In this document: piece by piece, positions 13,929 through 23,065 of the stretch | Position numbering within the stretch: position 1 is the first letter of the stretch | Layout: every line of letters begins with the position of its first letter | Origin: a virus | Length of the DNA: 26,320 nt | Virus record (IMG/VR): IMGVR_UViG_3300022559_000020 | Location: 1-26,320 of that record | Reading direction: 5' to 3' (one strand) | The notes under the pieces: generated by a model | Told to the model about the DNA's origin: nothing | Seen by the model: the letters and a program-made list of their open reading frames with translations, nothing else | The model's database searches: none | Position numbers and translations under genes: made by a program

Positions 13929-16900
13929 ATGTCTGGTAAAAATTTAACATTTAAGCTGGTGATGGATGCTGAGACAAAAGCCTTTGTTTCCAATATGCAT
14001 CAGTCGGAAAAAGCAGCAAAGGATGCATTTGCGGCACTCAAGGATGGCTCAGCCAATCTAGTAAGTGATGCCAATAGTGCTACAAAAGAAGTAGATCAGC
14101 TCGGCAATCAATCTCAAGAAACCGCCCAACAAGTAAAGCAACTTGATAAAGAATTAGAAGCAACTTCACAAGAACTACAACAAACTGAGCAATCGTCGAA
14201 AGGCGTATCAGGGGAGTTACAAGGATTAAAAACGGGCTTCAATGCTTTAACTGGAGCCTTGGCAGCGCTTGGCATCGGCACTACCGCAATGGAGATTGCT
14301 CAGACTGCTGATGAATATAAGAATCTGTCTGGCCGCCTGTCAATTGCAATTGGCGAACATGGCAACCTTCAAAAGGCCATGGATGATGTTAAAAATGTTG
14401 CTATTGCAACAAACTCCAATCTAACTGCAACTGGTGATCTCTATTCTCGACTAACCAAGATCGGTCAGGAGATGAAATGGCCTCAAGAGCAGGCATTAGC
14501 ATTAACTGAAACAATTAACAAGGCCATTCAGGTAGGGGGTGGATCGGCTGCATCCAATGAAGCAGCGATTACCCAACTTAACCAAGCATTAGGTTCTGGT
14601 GTGCTTCGCGGTGATGAATTCAACTCCATGATGGAGCAATCACCACGATTGGCTCAAGCACTGGCTGATGGGCTTGATGTAACTACCGGTAAATTGCGAG
14701 AAATGGCGGGTGAGGGGAAGCTTACAACTGATGTGGTCACCAAGGCTTTATTAAGTCAAAGCGAAGCAATTAGCGCTGAATTCGCCAAATTTCCGACAAC
14801 AATCGGCGCATCCATTGAAAATCTTAAGACCGCGTGGACGGTTTATATTGGTGAAGCAGATGCTGCAACAGGGGCAAGCGCAAAAGTAGCGGAAGCCATT
14901 AAGTTTGTTGCTGAAAACTTGGATACGATTGTCTCTACGTTAATGTTGGCTGGTCAGGCATTTGTAGCATATAAGGCCTTAAACATCGGCCTGATGTTCT
15001 TGGATAAAGCGAATAGCGTTAAGGCTGCATCATTAGCCATTACTCAAGAAACCACTTCAGTTGTAGCTAATACACAGGCGCAAATAGCCAATGCTAACGC
15101 AACCAAATCCACGGCAGTGGCTAAAGGGCAATTAGCAACATCAACAGCAACAGCTACTGCTTCTGCTGGTACAAGCCTAATGGGCTTGGTGGGCCGTCTA
15201 GGAACATTGGGTATTGCTATTACATCGCTTGGTGTGATGGGTGTTGCTGTTGTCGGTATGCTTACTCCGCTCGGTGAGTGGATGGGCGAAGCTGCCGCAA
15301 AAGCCATGGGCTACGGCGAAGCTATTGAGAAATTAGAAAAGCAGCAGCTTCTTGAAGCAACTCAAGCCAAAGTGGCAGCAGAAATTAAGGCAGAACAAGC
15401 AGCAGCTGCAGAAAAGGCTAGAGATAAGACCTACCAATTAACAGAAGAATCGAAAAAGCTTATTACAGCGTTTGATGAGTTAATTAAAAAGGGGGAGTCA
15501 GCAGCTGATGCACTTGAAAAACTTCAAGATGCTTTGGTATTTGATTCCACAAAAGGCATTAATGATTCAATAACAGCTTTGGTAGCACTTGAGCAGCAGG
15601 GAAAGATAACTGCCGAACAACTCAAGGTATCACTTAAAGCTGCAATGGCAACTGAAGATCTTGTGGTGTTCTCGGCAAATGCAAAGGCTGCTTTTTCTGG
15701 GACTTCTTTGAAGCGCAAAAATGGCACTCATTGCTGAACAAGCAATGATCTTGGCCGTGGAGCGTACCGGATATAGTTTTGAGCAGTTGCAAGGAAAAGG
15801 ATCAGCAGCATCAAGATCGCTAATAAATGATATTCAAACCATTATTGGCAGTCTTGATGAGTTAAAGCGCCAAGGTCTTGATACCGCATTTGCACTAAAC
15901 CAATCAATCAGCAAGGCAGTCAACGGAGCTGAGACTATTCAGCAACTTGGTGCTATCCGGAATCAAATCAACAGCCTTAAAAATGAGCTTGGTGAGACTG
16001 TAGCTAATGGGCTTTTGCAGCAAGTGGAAGTCCAAGCGTTCAATATCAACCGCCAACTTGACGAGATGACTGCAGGCGTCAATTCAGTAAATGAAGCATT
16101 CTCGGTATTTGGTTTACGGTCTCGCGATGAAGCCAAGTTGATGGCTAGTGAATACAAGGCGGCATACGAGGTTTTGCTTAGGAGTGGTCAAGCTTCAACT
16201 GATCAGCTTCAGCAGGCATTTAGGAAATACGCTGATGTGGCTATTCAGGCCAATGGCGGTATCGTAGATGGCTTTACCAGATCTCAAGCCTCAGCTTTAG
16301 ATCTGGAGGTTCAAGTAGATGAAACTGGCAAAGCTGCTGTCAAATCAAATGACGAATGGGAAAAATCTAATCATCGCGTCAGAGATTCAGCACGCGGCAT
16401 TGGTGATGGATATCGTCATGCTGGCCAGATCGCACGTGAAGAAGCCAAATCTTCTACCGAAGCCTGGGCTGATGCAGTCAACAAGGCCAAAGGTGACTTC
16501 AATAAGGAAATGAAGCGTCAAGGTGATGCATTAAGCAAGGGTATTTATGGCTATGACTCCTACACCAGAGATGAAGTGCTTTCCGAGCTGAAAAGTAAAG
16601 GCTATAGCGATAAGGATGCTAAAAAACTGGCTGGTGATATATGGTCCAAAGCTCTGGCGGCTGATCGAGATGCCAAGGCTCAAGGACTGGGTAAAGATGG
16701 TAATCCAGCTATGAAAGCACTGATTAATGCTGAATTTGATCGGGCAGCAGCGAATGGTCTGACCACTCAACACGGAACCAACAAGATCAATGAGCTGCTT
16801 CGTTCTATCAATGTAGCTTCAACTGGTTCCAGTCTGAGTGACTATGCGCCGTCTATTCCTTCTGCACCTTCAGTTAGAGATACAGGACAACCAAGTAAGG

Positions 16901-17019
16901 AAGTTACCTATAACTTTGACTTCAATGGTAAGCAGATGAAATTTAGCGGGCCTGCTGGACAGGAATCTTTAATGAATGAACTTGTGAATCAATTAAAAAT
17001 ACAGGCGAAATCAACATGA
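13929..17019 (+). CDS. Tail tape measure protein (frameshifted as read)
   Basis: Sets tail length and helps DNA ejection. The N-terminal half has the recognised tape measure domain: GTTAMEIAQTADEYKNLSGR, NLTATGDLYSRLTKIG, then GGGSAASNEAAITQLNQALG and LRGDEFNSMMEQSPRLAQAL. Coiled coils flank hydrophobic segments (for example around MGLVGRLGTLGIAITSLGVMG). As read, the frame stops at 15737 and a second frame from about 15712 continues to 17019. Removing one base, most simply from the five-A run at 15717-15721, joins them into 1029 aa. By the usual 0.15 nm per residue this predicts a tail of about 150 nm. The ribosome site AGAGGT precedes ATG 13929. The stop overlaps the next start (ATGA). Confidence 0.93.
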
Positions 17020-17434
17020 AGCTTATTCGCTTAGCAACATCCGAAACCGTCCCATTAGAGGACGGTTTTTATGGCCTGATGAATTTTCATGGAAGGCCAT
17101 TGAACAGAATCAGGCCTATGCCATGGATGGCACTCTGCATATTCAGGAAGGCAAAAAGAAATCTGGCCGACCAATCACTTTACAACCAGCAGATCCACAA
17201 ATGGGCTGGATCAAGCTACGCGAACTGCGGACTGTTTTGGAATGGTCAAAACTGCAAGGTGAAAATTTCAGACTGCAGTTTGAACAGCCGCATGACAACC
17301 GGCAATTCACCGTCAAATTTAATCACCAGGACGGAGCTTTAGAAGCCGCACCGGTGAAAGGAATTCCAGCGGTATCACTGGATGATTATTACAACGTGAC
17401 CTTGCGCTTTACGGAGTTAGACGATGGCGATTGA
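17016..17434 (+). CDS. 139-aa tail-tip protein (frameshifted as read)
   Basis: As read, the frame from ATG 17016 turns to nonsense after the T run at 17066-17070, while a different frame carries the rest to 17434. Adding one T gives VPLEDGFLWPDEFSWKAIEQ followed by QAYAMDGTLHIQEGKKKSGR, a smooth 139-aa protein with a strand-rich C-terminus. Its place between tape measure and the large distal tail proteins suggests a tail-tip or distal tail component, as in related Mu-like siphophages. The first codons overlap a terminator-like hairpin (17047-17070). The start overlaps the tape measure stop and the end overlaps the next gene by 11 bases. The family is known to me only as small phage tail proteins. 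Confidence 0.85.
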
Positions 17435-19385
17435 AACCAAAGATTTAGTGATTTACAAGTCTGAACGCTTGACGGATAACTCGGATGGCGGTGGTAAATA
17501 TTCTGGTGTTGTGGTTCAGGATGGCATCAGTAATAACCTGTTTAATGATGTGTCTGAGATGGATCGCACTATGGGCGATGTATCTATGCGCAAGGTCTTT
17601 CCGGCCGTCACTACAGCAGATACTGATCTATTGATGGGTGCAACGGTGTTTGTATCTGAGCTACCAGAAGATCCAAACGTATCAGCATTGCTTTTCAGTA
17701 CCAAAAACTGGACAGATGAGCGCCAGGCTGCCCAGAATCGTGTAGAAAATTATCTGGCCAAAGGCGGGCAGATTGCCGGCACACCACTTGATACCCATTG
17801 GCAGGGCATGTCATCACTCCAGGTCGCTATGTTTCCTCAGGAAGTGGAGTCTTCGGTAGGCGATACCATTGTGCTGGTCAGTGATGAAGGCAAGGTATTG
17901 GAGCGTGAGCAGTACGTGCGTATTACCAAGGTTGAAACCCGTACTGCCATTATGGTCATCGATGGTAAAAATGTTGAGTACAAGGTTGCTACGTATTCCT
18001 TGAATGATGCTCTTGAGGTTGACTTTGTGGGCCTTTCAGCACGCCAGTGGTACAACGGTGAGAAATCCAAGACCATCATTCGGGATACGATTGTTGCGGA
18101 TACCGGCCTTTACTATTCATCTACAGCGCTGGCATCTGATGCCAATGTGGGAGAATTTACGGTCAATGCTAAAAGCATCTTTGCTCAACTAATCCCGTCT
18201 GCTCAGACTGAAACCCCAATTATTGATGTGAATGCTGCTGGCGAAAGCGTGGTGCTGGTAGCGGGTAATGAAGGCACCATCACGGTCAATTACCCGAATA
18301 TGGTGATTGGGGTGAATCAGAACCTGTACATTGGCTCAGCAGTGATTCCTTCCAGTGTTTCTTTTACTTTACAAGGACAGCAGATTACCGATCAGGGCGG
18401 ATTACTTAAGAATACTCAAGGTACACAGGTTGGTACGATTGATTACCAGCGTGGTTTGATTCAGTGGACTGCGGCAGCACCGGCTGGAACCGTAAGTTTG
18501 AATATTACTTTTAAACCAGCAGCTGCACCGAATCAGTATTACCAGAGTCATGCAATACCAGTGACTCAGAATAACCAGAGCACCAACTGGACCGGAGTTT
18601 TAATTCCAATTCCGGCACCTGGTGCACTTTCGATTTCATACATGTCGCAGGGCAAGTTCTATGAGCTTAAAGATGATGGTTCAGGCCAGTTAAAGGCTGC
18701 CAGCCCATCCTTTGGTTCTGGCATGATCAATTATGAAACTGGCTCATGGTTATTAACGACTGGCGCACTACCAGATGTAGACACACCAATTCTGCTGAAC
18801 TGGGGTACACCAATTGTCACCTTCGTACGATCAAATTTAAGTGTGGAAAAAGCTGCATTTGATTTTGATTTAGGCCGACCAGGTGTGTTGCCGGGCATAA
18901 CTATTAGCTGGATGCTTGAAGGCGAAGAGAAAACGGCAACCTCTAATGCGCAGGGTAAGTTTACTGGTGATGCTACAGGTGAAATTAACTATGCAACCGG
19001 TATTGGCAAGATCATTCCAAACAAGCTGCCACAGAAAGGCACAGTCTTTTCGGTGATTTATAACTATGGATCCTCACTTGAACAAACCAAGATGGATGTT
19101 ACCCCAGCAAATCAAAAGCTGACCTTTACCATTGGTACAGGACCGGCAATTCAGCCAAATAGTGTTGAGTTAAAAATTCCACTTCAAAGCAGTGAGGGGA
19201 TTACAGGATCCGTAACCCTGACAGATGTACCGGTGAATGCAACTATGGGCAATCTAGTGAATAGCCGTGGTCAAGTGCAAGGCACCATTACCTATGCCAC
19301 TGGCGCAGTTGAAGTCACACCAAAGAGTACAGCAAGCAGATTTGTGCAAACCTTTACACCTATGGCTATCTATGCGGCTGCCTAG
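17424..19385 (+). CDS. Large beta-rich distal tail protein (653 aa)
   Basis: Structural protein with no signal peptide. Residues 1-225 look globular (MDRTMGDVSMRKVFPAVTTA, then WQGMSSLQVAMFPQEVESSV). The rest is built from beta domains separated by a recurring hairpin motif G-x-I-x-Y-x-x-G, at about residues 337 (GTIDYQRGLIQW), 431 (GSGMINYETGSWLL), 515 (GEINYATGIGKI) and 616 (GTITYATGAVEV). Similar motifs continue in the following protein, so the two may form one structure at the tail tip. Its start overlaps the preceding gene. Exact function is not assigned; a baseplate or tip-shaft role is inferred from position and size. Confidence 0.78.
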   Translation: MAIETKDLVIYKSERLTDNSDGGGKYSGVVVQDGISNNLFNDVSEMDRTMGDVSMRKVFPAVTTADTDLLMGATVFVSELPEDPNVSALLFSTKNWTDERQAAQNRVENYLAKGGQIAGTPLDTHWQGMSSLQVAMFPQEVESSVGDTIVLVSDEGKVLEREQYVRITKVETRTAIMVIDGKNVEYKVATYSLNDALEVDFVGLSARQWYNGEKSKTIIRDTIVADTGLYYSSTALASDANVGEFTVNAKSIFAQLIPSAQTETPIIDVNAAGESVVLVAGNEGTITVNYPNMVIGVNQNLYIGSAVIPSSVSFTLQGQQITDQGGLLKNTQGTQVGTIDYQRGLIQWTAAAPAGTVSLNITFKPAAAPNQYYQSHAIPVTQNNQSTNWTGVLIPIPAPGALSISYMSQGKFYELKDDGSGQLKAASPSFGSGMINYETGSWLLTTGALPDVDTPILLNWGTPIVTFVRSNLSVEKAAFDFDLGRPGVLPGITISWMLEGEEKTATSNAQGKFTGDATGEINYATGIGKIIPNKLPQKGTVFSVIYNYGSSLEQTKMDVTPANQKLTFTIGTGPAIQPNSVELKIPLQSSEGITGSVTLTDVPVNATMGNLVNSRGQVQGTITYATGAVEVTPKSTASRFVQTFTPMAIYAAA

Positions 19386-19394
19386 CGAGGAAAT

Positions 19395-21011
19395 ATGTCT
19401 TTTTATTCTCCACAAACATCAGACATTCAGGGTCAGCAGGTTGAACTAAAAGCCCTTAATACTATTGATGTTCAAGTTAAATACCGTGATACATCCGGCT
19501 CCAATTCAGCAACCCACACCGTAACGGCCAACAAGTTAAAGCTGGATTTATCCTCTGGCTTTGATGAGCAGATTTTGACAGGCTCAGCCCGATTCAAAGT
19601 TGGTGCGGACACTTATCTAGATCGCACTGGCTTGCTGTATCGCAATGTAAATCCGGCGAATAACAGCGGGATTCAGTCTGGTGTGATCCAGTATGGTACC
19701 GGTATTGTTGAAATCGACTCATGGACACCGAATGCAGATAACACGATTACTCTGGAATCCTTAACTACCACAACCGATTTATTGCCGGTCAACAAAATCA
19801 GCTTTAGAACACCCATCATGCCGATCCGTCCACAATCCTTAACTGTGGTAGTGGGTACGCTTGAATATGGTCAGCTTACACTAACTGCTGATGAAAATGG
19901 CGTGATTGAAACCAGTCGGGCACATGGTCAGGTCAATTGGGATAATGGTTTTGTTACGATTTACTTCTACAGCAAAACCCAAATTACTGAGGCTAACCGG
20001 GCTGAGATTGAAGCGAATGACTGGTATGACCCACTACTCGAATATGATGAGCTAGATGGCCGTTATATTAACGTTCCGGTCTGGGTCGATGCTTCATCCG
20101 TACGCTATAACGCTGTGGCTTATACCTATATTCCTTTGGATTCTGAAATTCTAGGTCTGTCTGCTACACGATTACCGATTGATGGCCGGGTGCCGATCTT
20201 TCGTGTTGGTGGTATTGGTATTGTCAGCTCAAGCAAGGTGCAAGAGCTACCCAGTGCAATTGCAGGTACTACATACGATCTGAATGATCAGCGCATTTCG
20301 TGGGCTGAACTTGAAGATGCCAATGGAACCAAAGTAGCTTTCGATTTGTACACGGTCGATTATGATTATGGTCGTGTGACATTGGGCGGTGACTTCGTAC
20401 TGGGTAATCTGGTCGCACCACTAACAGTGAAATACCGCTATCAGGATATGGGTCTGATCCGCGATGTACAGATCAGCGGTCAGCTGACCTTCACCAAGCC
20501 TTTAACCCATAACTATGATGCGGTGGATACCATAGTCGGTTCTGCTTTAGTGATTGGTGATATGCAGGCGCGTTATACTCGTAAGTTTGTGCAGGGATCG
20601 TGGAGTGGGGCATGGGCTGACGAGCCTGTGGGTGCAACCATTCCAGCGAATTACAATGATGCACTATATCCGATTCAGGTCACAAACAAGGGTGCCATTC
20701 AAGAGCGATGGTATATCCAGTTTACTGATGCACAATCATTCCGCTGCATTGGTGAATATTCTGGCCAGATTGGTACCGGTACCACCAATGCAGACTATGC
20801 ACCAATCAATCCAGTCACTGGTGTGCCTTACTTCATAATTAAAAAAGAAGGTTGGGGTAGTGGCTGGGCCAATGGCAACGTGCTGCGATTTAATACCGTG
20901 GCTGCAAATTTCCCGGTGTGGGTAATTCGCACAGTGAAGCAATCTGAGCCTGCTGTAATGTCAGATCAATTCCAAATTATGCTGCGTGGTGACATTGACC
21001 GCGTTGTTTAA
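19395..21011 (+). CDS. Large beta-rich distal tail protein (538 aa)
   Basis: Structural protein of 538 aa with a strong GAGGAAA ribosome site before ATG 19395. It is almost entirely strand-rich, with two copies of the G-x-I-x-Y-type hairpin at about residues 96 (GVIQYGTGIVEID) and 178 (GQVNWDNGFVTIYF). A mid-region rich in Tyr (YNAVAYTYIPLDSEIL) is followed by repeated strand pairs (YTVDYDYGRVTLGG, APLTVKYRYQDMG). The C-terminal quarter (WYIQFTDAQSFRCIGEYSGQ onwards) looks like a separate domain and could contact the host. No enzyme motif seen. It ends shortly before a terminator, so it may be the last gene of the long tail transcript or a site of reduced read-through. Confidence 0.78.
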   Translation: MSFYSPQTSDIQGQQVELKALNTIDVQVKYRDTSGSNSATHTVTANKLKLDLSSGFDEQILTGSARFKVGADTYLDRTGLLYRNVNPANNSGIQSGVIQYGTGIVEIDSWTPNADNTITLESLTTTTDLLPVNKISFRTPIMPIRPQSLTVVVGTLEYGQLTLTADENGVIETSRAHGQVNWDNGFVTIYFYSKTQITEANRAEIEANDWYDPLLEYDELDGRYINVPVWVDASSVRYNAVAYTYIPLDSEILGLSATRLPIDGRVPIFRVGGIGIVSSSKVQELPSAIAGTTYDLNDQRISWAELEDANGTKVAFDLYTVDYDYGRVTLGGDFVLGNLVAPLTVKYRYQDMGLIRDVQISGQLTFTKPLTHNYDAVDTIVGSALVIGDMQARYTRKFVQGSWSGAWADEPVGATIPANYNDALYPIQVTNKGAIQERWYIQFTDAQSFRCIGEYSGQIGTGTTNADYAPINPVTGVPYFIIKKEGWGSGWANGNVLRFNTVAANFPVWVIRTVKQSEPAVMSDQFQIMLRGDIDRVV

Positions 21012-21027
21012 AATATAAATCAAATAC

Positions 21028-21050
21028 GACCGCTATATGCGGTCTTTTTT
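21028..21050 (+). terminator. Rho-independent terminator
   Basis: GACCGC, loop TATAT, GCGGTC and six T residues. It lies between two structural genes, 14 bases before the start of the next. Confidence 0.85.
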
Positions 21051-21063
21051 ATGGGTATAAGAA

Positions 21064-22356
21064 ATGGTTGCAAGTACAGATATCAAGTTTTATGTGCATA
21101 CAAATAAAAATATGCCACAACTTCAAAATGCATACGGTTCAATGATTAATGTGCTGGATGCATGTTTAATTAATGGAATTAGCATTGGTGCGGTGTCATC
21201 GCTTACAGCATCCGGCACAACAGTGACAGCATTGTTCAGTGAATCACATGGCTTGAAGCAGCAACAGGTGATAAAAATCACTGGTGCAGCACAAAATGAG
21301 TTTAATGGTGAACATAGAGTTTTATCTATTCCGAACGCACAGACTGTGACGTTTGAGCTTGCTACACCACCTAATGTAAGCGCAGCAACTGGAACAATCA
21401 CTGCATCTCTACCACCGCTGGGATGGGAAAAACCTTTTTCAAGCGTAAATGCCGGGGGCGGTGGAAAGGCTGCATATCGATCAACTAATTTACTTTTACC
21501 AAACCGTCCATTTTTACGTGTCGTAGATGAGCTTGATCCGGTGTGGTCGTCATCATACGCAAAATACGCCAAAGTTGGCATTGTTGAAGATATAACTGGT
21601 ATTGATACGATGCTGGGTGTACAAGCTCCATTCGACTCGGCTTTCCCAAATAAGAATTGGATTGGAACGGGCTCTGGTGCAAGTGCGATAAACGGATGGG
21701 CTAAATGGTATTATGCACGTATTCGCAATCCAACAATTGAAAACTGGATGGACTCGGAAGGTGCAATTAGCGGAAACAAGGTTTGGCTTATAGTTGGCAA
21801 TAGTGATAGCTTCTATATTTTACCCTCTCAAGCCAATGACGCTCTAGCTAATGCTTACTTTTTTGGTGCGATAGAAAGTTTGGATGATACGGATGCTTAC
21901 AATACTGCATTAAGCGCATCTTATAGCTATAATGCTGCAAATACATGGAATGCAACGGCAAAAACAACAGGAATATCAAACTTTGTAAAATCATTGTTAT
22001 TGCAAAGACCGCATGATGCGTCTGAAAAACCTGCCATTGCCTCAAATACAGCAATGTTACCACTTTCGGGAATCTTTGGTTCTGGACAAAAAAACATGAA
22101 TGTTGTTGCTGCGGTTGATGGGGTGTATCTTGTTGATGTATTTATTTCTGAGTATTCAGCATCCAATCAAAACTTAGTCACGGTAATGCGCGGGAAAATG
22201 CCAATCTTAAAGTGGGTTGCGCAGCGTCCAGTGCTTAGTGATCTATCTATTTTAAATAATGGTAGTAAGTCTTATATTTTTAAAGATGTTGCTATTGGTG
22301 CAGAAAATAGCGGTGGTGATGAAAACCTGGGGCAAATTGCATTTCAGTTAACCTAA
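21064..22356 (+). CDS. Phage structural protein (430 aa), tail-tip region
   Basis: Protein beginning STDIKFYVHTNKNMPQLQNA, then GSMINVLDACLINGISIGAV, a start that I recall from a family of phage structural proteins that lie near the tail tip. A small beta domain (residues 40-120, with FNGEHRVLSIPNAQTVTFEL) follows, then a larger domain with the segment NKNWIGTGSGASAINGWAKW and an aromatic WYYARIRNP. No signal peptide or enzyme motif. It starts after a terminator, with no clear promoter between, so read-through is likely. Codon use looks a little richer in A+T than in the preceding two genes. Family function unknown to me. Confidence 0.75.
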   Translation: MVASTDIKFYVHTNKNMPQLQNAYGSMINVLDACLINGISIGAVSSLTASGTTVTALFSESHGLKQQQVIKITGAAQNEFNGEHRVLSIPNAQTVTFELATPPNVSAATGTITASLPPLGWEKPFSSVNAGGGGKAAYRSTNLLLPNRPFLRVVDELDPVWSSSYAKYAKVGIVEDITGIDTMLGVQAPFDSAFPNKNWIGTGSGASAINGWAKWYYARIRNPTIENWMDSEGAISGNKVWLIVGNSDSFYILPSQANDALANAYFFGAIESLDDTDAYNTALSASYSYNAANTWNATAKTTGISNFVKSLLLQRPHDASEKPAIASNTAMLPLSGIFGSGQKNMNVVAAVDGVYLVDVFISEYSASNQNLVTVMRGKMPILKWVAQRPVLSDLSILNNGSKSYIFKDVAIGAENSGGDENLGQIAFQLT

Positions 22357-22371
22357 CAGCGGAGGTGAGAC

Positions 22372-22665
22372 ATGCGAGCAATCAACTTAAACGCAAATCC
22401 AGTATTTGTTAAAAACACATCAAATGTGGTAGGTAAGCGCAATATATACACCATCGCAGGGTCTGTGAAAAAGCAAGGTGTCCCGTACCCATGCAATATC
22501 GGAATTTATGACAGGGTGTCGGGTCGGCTGATTAAAAAAGTAAAAACAGATGATCTAGGTAGATATGAAGCAAAGGAGTTATATAAGGATAGCTACTTTA
22601 TTGTTGCACTGGATCAAAGCCAAGAATTCAATGCTGTTATACAGGATAACGTGGTGCCAGAATGA
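22372..22665 (+). CDS. Small beta-sandwich tail protein (97 aa)
   Basis: Ribosome site GGAGGTGA, one of the strongest in the window. The sequence IYTIAGSVKKQGVPYPCNIG, then YDRVSGRLIKKVKTDDLGRY and SYFIVALDQSQEFNAVI has the layout of carboxypeptidase regulatory-like/transthyretin-like sandwiches: a start strand, a D-x-x-G-x-Y turn, and a last strand. Such small proteins often accompany the preceding structural family in phages, perhaps decorating the tail tip. It ends by ATGA overlap with the next gene. Confidence 0.72.
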   Translation: MRAINLNANPVFVKNTSNVVGKRNIYTIAGSVKKQGVPYPCNIGIYDRVSGRLIKKVKTDDLGRYEAKELYKDSYFIVALDQSQEFNAVIQDNVVPE

Positions 22666-23048
22666 GTAAAACATCAATCATTGCTCGGCTTGCTATGATT
22701 CAAGCCTTTGCAAATCTCATGGATAGCGGTAGCCAAAGTGCTACCGTTATTTTTTATGAGGGTGTGCAGCCTGCCAGTCCTGCGGTTGCAGCAGTCCCAA
22801 ACAACGCCTTGGTAACACTGACTTTTCCAGAGCCATGTATTAAAGAAATCACAGCCAGTTATGTAGAGCTTCATCCAACCGACATAGCAACGGTGATTAA
22901 ATCAGGCACTGCAACTTGGGCACGGATCTACAACGGCGCAGGTGAAGTAGCTGCGGATTTAACTGTGGGATCTGACATAACCCTGGCGAATACCAATCTG
23001 GTTGTGGGTGGTACCTTGTCTATCCAATCAATAAAACTCAGACCTTAA
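22662..23048 (+). CDS. Small tail-region structural protein (128 aa)
   Basis: Protein starting SKTSIIARLAMIQAFANLMD, a helix, followed by a strand-rich domain (SATVIFYEGVQPASP, TWARIYNGAGEVAADLTVG, GGTLSIQSIKLRP). The IYNGAGEVAADLTVG part is typical of small phage structural proteins found beside tail fibre genes. No signal peptide. It is coupled to the previous gene by ATGA overlap and is followed by the large repeat-bearing tail protein after 17 bases. Confidence 0.75.
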   Translation: MSKTSIIARLAMIQAFANLMDSGSQSATVIFYEGVQPASPAVAAVPNNALVTLTFPEPCIKEITASYVELHPTDIATVIKSGTATWARIYNGAGEVAADLTVGSDITLANTNLVVGGTLSIQSIKLRP

Positions 23049-23065
23049 TTTAAAAGGGTGCTCAT

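Noticed and set aside
21123-21581. 152-aa minus-strand frame opposite the 430-aa structural gene
   Set aside because: Shadow of the plus-strand gene; Cys/Thr/Val-rich composition and no ribosome site.
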